Shown here: positions 62,301-64,000 of the stretch, piece by piece | Numbering within the stretch: position 1 is the stretch's first letter | How the letters are laid out: every line of letters begins with the position of its first letter | Origin: Prevotella sp. P5-108 | GTDB taxonomy: Bacteria > Bacteroidota > Bacteroidia > Bacteroidales > Bacteroidaceae | Length of the DNA stretch: 64,000 bases | Reading direction: 5' to 3' | Assembly: GCF_002251385.1 (NCBI RefSeq) | Contig: NZ_NPJJ01000033.1 | Coordinates: forward strand, 89,814-153,813 | Made by a program: the position numbers and the translations under genes | The notes under the pieces: model-generated | Databases searched by the model: none | Told to the model about the DNA's origin: nothing | Seen by the model: only the letters and a program-made list of their open reading frames with translations

Positions 62301-64000
62301 GTCTACATGCCCAAGAACGACGGCTCTCATTATGTCGACGGCATGCTGCTCTGCAACGGCAACGAGGTGGGCACCATACAGGGTACGTACAAGTCGGAGG
62401 GCGACGGATGGCTCGATGCCACCATGGGTCTGCAGCGTATGCCTATGCAGCTCGTCAACGGCTTCATCCCCGACCGCCTCATCGGTCTGCGCGGCTATGG
62501 CGACGGCACCCTCTCCGTGCGCGGCCAGCTCGACAGCCCCATCGTCGATGGCGAGGTGTATCTCGACTCTACCTACCTCTTCAGCGAACCTTATGGCGTG
62601 CAGATGCGCTTTGCCGACGACCCCGTGCGCATCGTCGGCAGCCGGCTCCTGTTTGAAAACTTTGAGATGTTTGCCAACAACGACGCGCCGCTCAACATCT
62701 CGGGCAATCTCGACTTTACCGACCTCGGCAACATGATGCTCGATATCCGTATGCGCGCCGAAAACTTCAAGATTATCGACGCCAAGGAGAACGCCAGGTC
62801 TGAAGCCTACGGCAAGGCCTTCGTCAACTTCTACGGCATGATGAACGGCCCGGTAGACAACCTGCGCATGCGCGGCAAGCTCGACGTACTGGGCAACACC
62901 GATATGACCTACGTGATGCGCGACGCCGAACTCACCGCCGACACGCAGCTCGACGAGCTGGTGCAGTTTACCAACTTCCGCGACACCACCAAGTCAGAGC
63001 CCGTGCAGCGCCCCGCCATTCGCGGCCTGGATATGCAGCTGAGCATGTCGGTCGACGAGTCGGCCCACATCATGTGCATGCTCAACGCCGACCACTCCAA
63101 CTACATCTCTCTGATAGGCGGCGGCGACCTGCGCATGGGCTACAACCCCACCGACGAGCTCACCCTCACCGGCCGCTACACCCTCTACAGCGGCGAGATG
63201 AAATACTCGCTCCCCATCATCCCGCTCAAGACCTTTGCCATACAGGATGGCAGCTACATCGAGTTCACGGGCGACCCCATGAACCCGCAACTGCACATCA
63301 CCGCTACCGAGAGCGTCAAGACCACCGTAAGCGAGGGCAGCAGCAGCCGTGCCGTAGACTTTGACTGTGGTGTCAAGCTCACCCAGACGCTCAGCAATCT
63401 GGGCCTCGAGTTCATTATCGACGCCCCTAACGACATGACCATCAGCGACCAGCTCAAGACGCTCACCACCGAGGGTCGCAGCAAGGTGGCGGTGACCATG
63501 CTCGCCTCGGGCATGTATCTCACCGACGGCAACACCAACCAGTTTACGATGAACAACGCCCTGTCGTCGTTCCTCCAGAACGAAATCAACAATGTGGCTG
63601 GCAAGGCGATGCGCTCGATGGGACTCGATCTCGGCATGAGCATCGACAACACCAACACATCGGACGGCATGCACACCGACTACAATTTCAAGTTCTCCAA
63701 GCGTCTGTGGAACAACCGCTTCAGCGTCAACGTGGGCGGAAAAGTGTCGACCGGCGCCGACATCGACATGCAGCAGGGCGACAACGATATGTTCTTCAAC
63801 AAGGTAGAGCTCGAATACCGCCTGGACCGCAATGCCAGCAAGTATCTGCGTGTGTTCTACGACAACAACAAGTACTCGGACGGCATGCACACCGACTACA
63901 ATTTCAAGTTCTCCAAGCGTCTGTGGAACAACCGCTTCAGCGTCAACGTGGGCGGAAAAGTGTCGACCGGCGCCGACATCGACATGCAGCAGGGCGACAA
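59370..64000 (+). CDS. TamB-like (AsmA/DUF490) translocation and assembly protein, 3' end outside window
   Basis: The frame stays open for 1543 codons to the window end. An N-terminal signal anchor (about 18-40) is followed by a very long beta-rich periplasmic region, as in TamB/YhdP bridge-like proteins that span the envelope and help outer membrane assembly or phospholipid transport. The region from about residue 1215 (YTLYSGEMKYSLPIIPLKTF, then EFTGDPMNP) is the DUF490/TamB C-terminal domain. Residues from 1431 on are repeated 72 residues later (see the repeat at 63660), which is unusual for the family. Confidence 0.9.
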   Translation, partial: MTHADTLKHYTRRVLRATGIAVASLLALLLLITILLYLPPVQNWAVRQVSAYASEATGMDIGIDHVQLAFPLDLEAEGIHVVQPNDSTQATDTIAYIHRAVVDVQFWPLLTGVVNVDELALEKMLLNTGTLIHEARVSGRIGALTLASHGVDLCRSDMRIDRALLDGALLDIELSDTVPPDTTPSANVWKIAVEKLDINRSALTLHMPGDTLRIGAQITALKARQGYLDLGKGLYRVGSLSLDDSGVSYDNRAIDPVEGLDYNHLALSHLSLAVDSVFYCAPRIEAVVRSAAFAEKSGLSLTSLATRIAIDSLAMHLPTLALTTTHSSVKGRVDMDFNAFDSRHPGKMNIDLRASLGRGDIVCGASSLMPKALLRSLPDHPVNISVAMSGNMQKARLSRMDITWPSVVDLSANGFVGNLNDTDRLSADIKVKARTHQLNFITQALAPAVARQIRIPSGVRLQSHITADGPHYAATLDMTEGRGALKGKAEIDTRRMAYSARMAARGLQVAHFVPSAGVGTLTGSLTARGTGTDMLSPRTRLQARAELGQIDVAGQRIGDTHATIDMAGGHIHLNAAGNNPLFDGQLSFAGIANGSRIRGTFACDLDKADLHRLGIADNALNLGVCSHIDIDTNLKDHLSILGNVGEIRIHSRNHTFRPEDIDFDVLATRDTTHALISSGDFRLDADARGDYNVLLHHIQLVSQEMQRQTRERYIDQVRLRQQLPEARIFLSSGRNNAFSRFLKWKGYETARLLVDVNCSPVQGINGHIDADSVVAAKFLIDTVRVAVTSDSVRTRYQARISNNKRNPDYTFTALLNGGVFERGAYAAAQVFDARNRLGLRFGLAAAMQTEGILLHLYGEPPVLGYKQFAANKDNFILFGDNERIKANLKLTAADGMGVQLYSDDTNSDAQQDLTLSLAKFDLHKVLSVIPYMPDIEGMMNGDFHIVKTETELSVSSAVTVDNMKYEKCDMGNLGSEFVYMPKNDGSHYVDGMLLCNGNEVGTIQGTYKSEGDGWLDATMGLQRMPMQLVNGFIPDRLIGLRGYGDGTLSVRGQLDSPIVDGEVYLDSTYLFSEPYGVQMRFADDPVRIVGSRLLFENFEMFANNDAPLNISGNLDFTDLGNMMLDIRMRAENFKIIDAKENARSEAYGKAFVNFYGMMNGPVDNLRMRGKLDVLGNTDMTYVMRDAELTADTQLDELVQFTNFRDTTKSEPVQRPAIRGLDMQLSMSVDESAHIMCMLNADHSNYISLIGGGDLRMGYNPTDELTLTGRYTLYSGEMKYSLPIIPLKTFAIQDGSYIEFTGDPMNPQLHITATESVKTTVSEGSSSRAVDFDCGVKLTQTLSNLGLEFIIDAPNDMTISDQLKTLTTEGRSKVAVTMLASGMYLTDGNTNQFTMNNALSSFLQNEINNVAGKAMRSMGLDLGMSIDNTNTSDGMHTDYNFKFSKRLWNNRFSVNVGGKVSTGADIDMQQGDNDMFFNKVELEYRLDRNASKYLRVFYDNNKYSDGMHTDYNFKFSKRLWNNRFSVNVGGKVSTGADIDMQQGD
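63660..64000. repeat. Exact 125-bp direct repeat inside the TamB-like gene
   Basis: Bases 63660-63784 are identical to 63876-64000, an in-frame spacing of 216 bp. The second copy runs to the last base of the window, so its full length is unknown. Confidence 0.95.

Noticed and set aside
1..64000. Prophage, integrative element or insertion sequence
   Set aside because: I saw no integrase, transposase, phage structural gene, or target-site duplication. The gene content is largely housekeeping.

Overview
The window comes from a Bacteroidota chromosome, most likely order Bacteroidales and plausibly the Prevotellaceae. Four things support this. Most promoters have the Bacteroidota -7 box TAnnTTTG, often with TTG 19-20 nt upstream. 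The gene families fit: NigD-like, DUF4738, DUF4494, a hybrid sensor with an AraC output, SusC/D-free ECF sigma loci, and a DUF349 protein. Lipoprotein signals are short, and Shine-Dalgarno sequences are nearly absent. Coding regions are GC-rich, so long antisense open frames are common. I treated those as shadows. The genus is inference.

Layout. 1-4572 (+): the end of a heavy-metal RND efflux operon (CusA-type pump, TolC-like outer membrane factor), then a SulP anion transporter. 4706-10229 (-): a TPR/histidine kinase/receiver/AraC hybrid regulator, then a NigD-like lipoprotein, ECF sigma factor and anti-sigma-like membrane protein ending in an outer membrane barrel. 10230-11024: a non-coding stretch of 21-bp repeats and tandem promoter cassettes that drives nrnA, a DUF4738 lipoprotein and an SGNH hydrolase. 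Initiator tRNA-fMet follows at 13657. 14002-22677 is mostly minus-strand housekeeping: a sugar nucleotidyltransferase, a HAD phosphatase, pgi, gpsA and lysS, with mnmA on the plus strand. 23041-24811 is a second ECF sigma locus with an anti-sigma and a Spy/CpxP-like protein. 25298-27874 holds an SPFH/Arc/membrane protein/aldose epimerase operon.

27966-37201: a Ser/Thr kinase fused to a sulfatase-modifying-factor-like domain, a DEDDh exonuclease, frr-rsgA, two tandem acyl-CoA ligase paralogues and a LolC/E-like permease. 37225-40440: an aminotransferase beside a decayed tandem duplication that left fragments of three genes. 40918-49000: DUF4494-yggS, a Crp/Fnr regulator, lepA, a small lipoprotein and pheT-yebC-TSCPD. 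49566-64000: a phosphate-selective-type porin, a membrane LuxR regulator, a YbhN-like flippase, pepD, corA with a structured leader, a DUF349 protein, an EamA transporter and the first 1543 codons of a TamB-like protein that runs off the end.

The most unusual content is intergenic. (1) A promoter cassette recurs before three loci with fixed TTG-N19-TACCTTTG geometry and a covarying inverted repeat overlapping the -33. It puts nrnA and mnmA on apparently leaderless mRNAs. (2) Four arrays of diverged 21-bp (two helical turns) repeats lie in different gaps. (3) A complex inverted-repeat element occurs twice. (4) The corA leader pairs an 11-codon upstream ORF with two mutually exclusive hairpins around the ribosome-binding site. 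No CRISPR array, prophage, insertion sequence or rRNA was seen. The last 125 bases are an exact copy of sequence 216 bp upstream, which may be a contig-end artefact.
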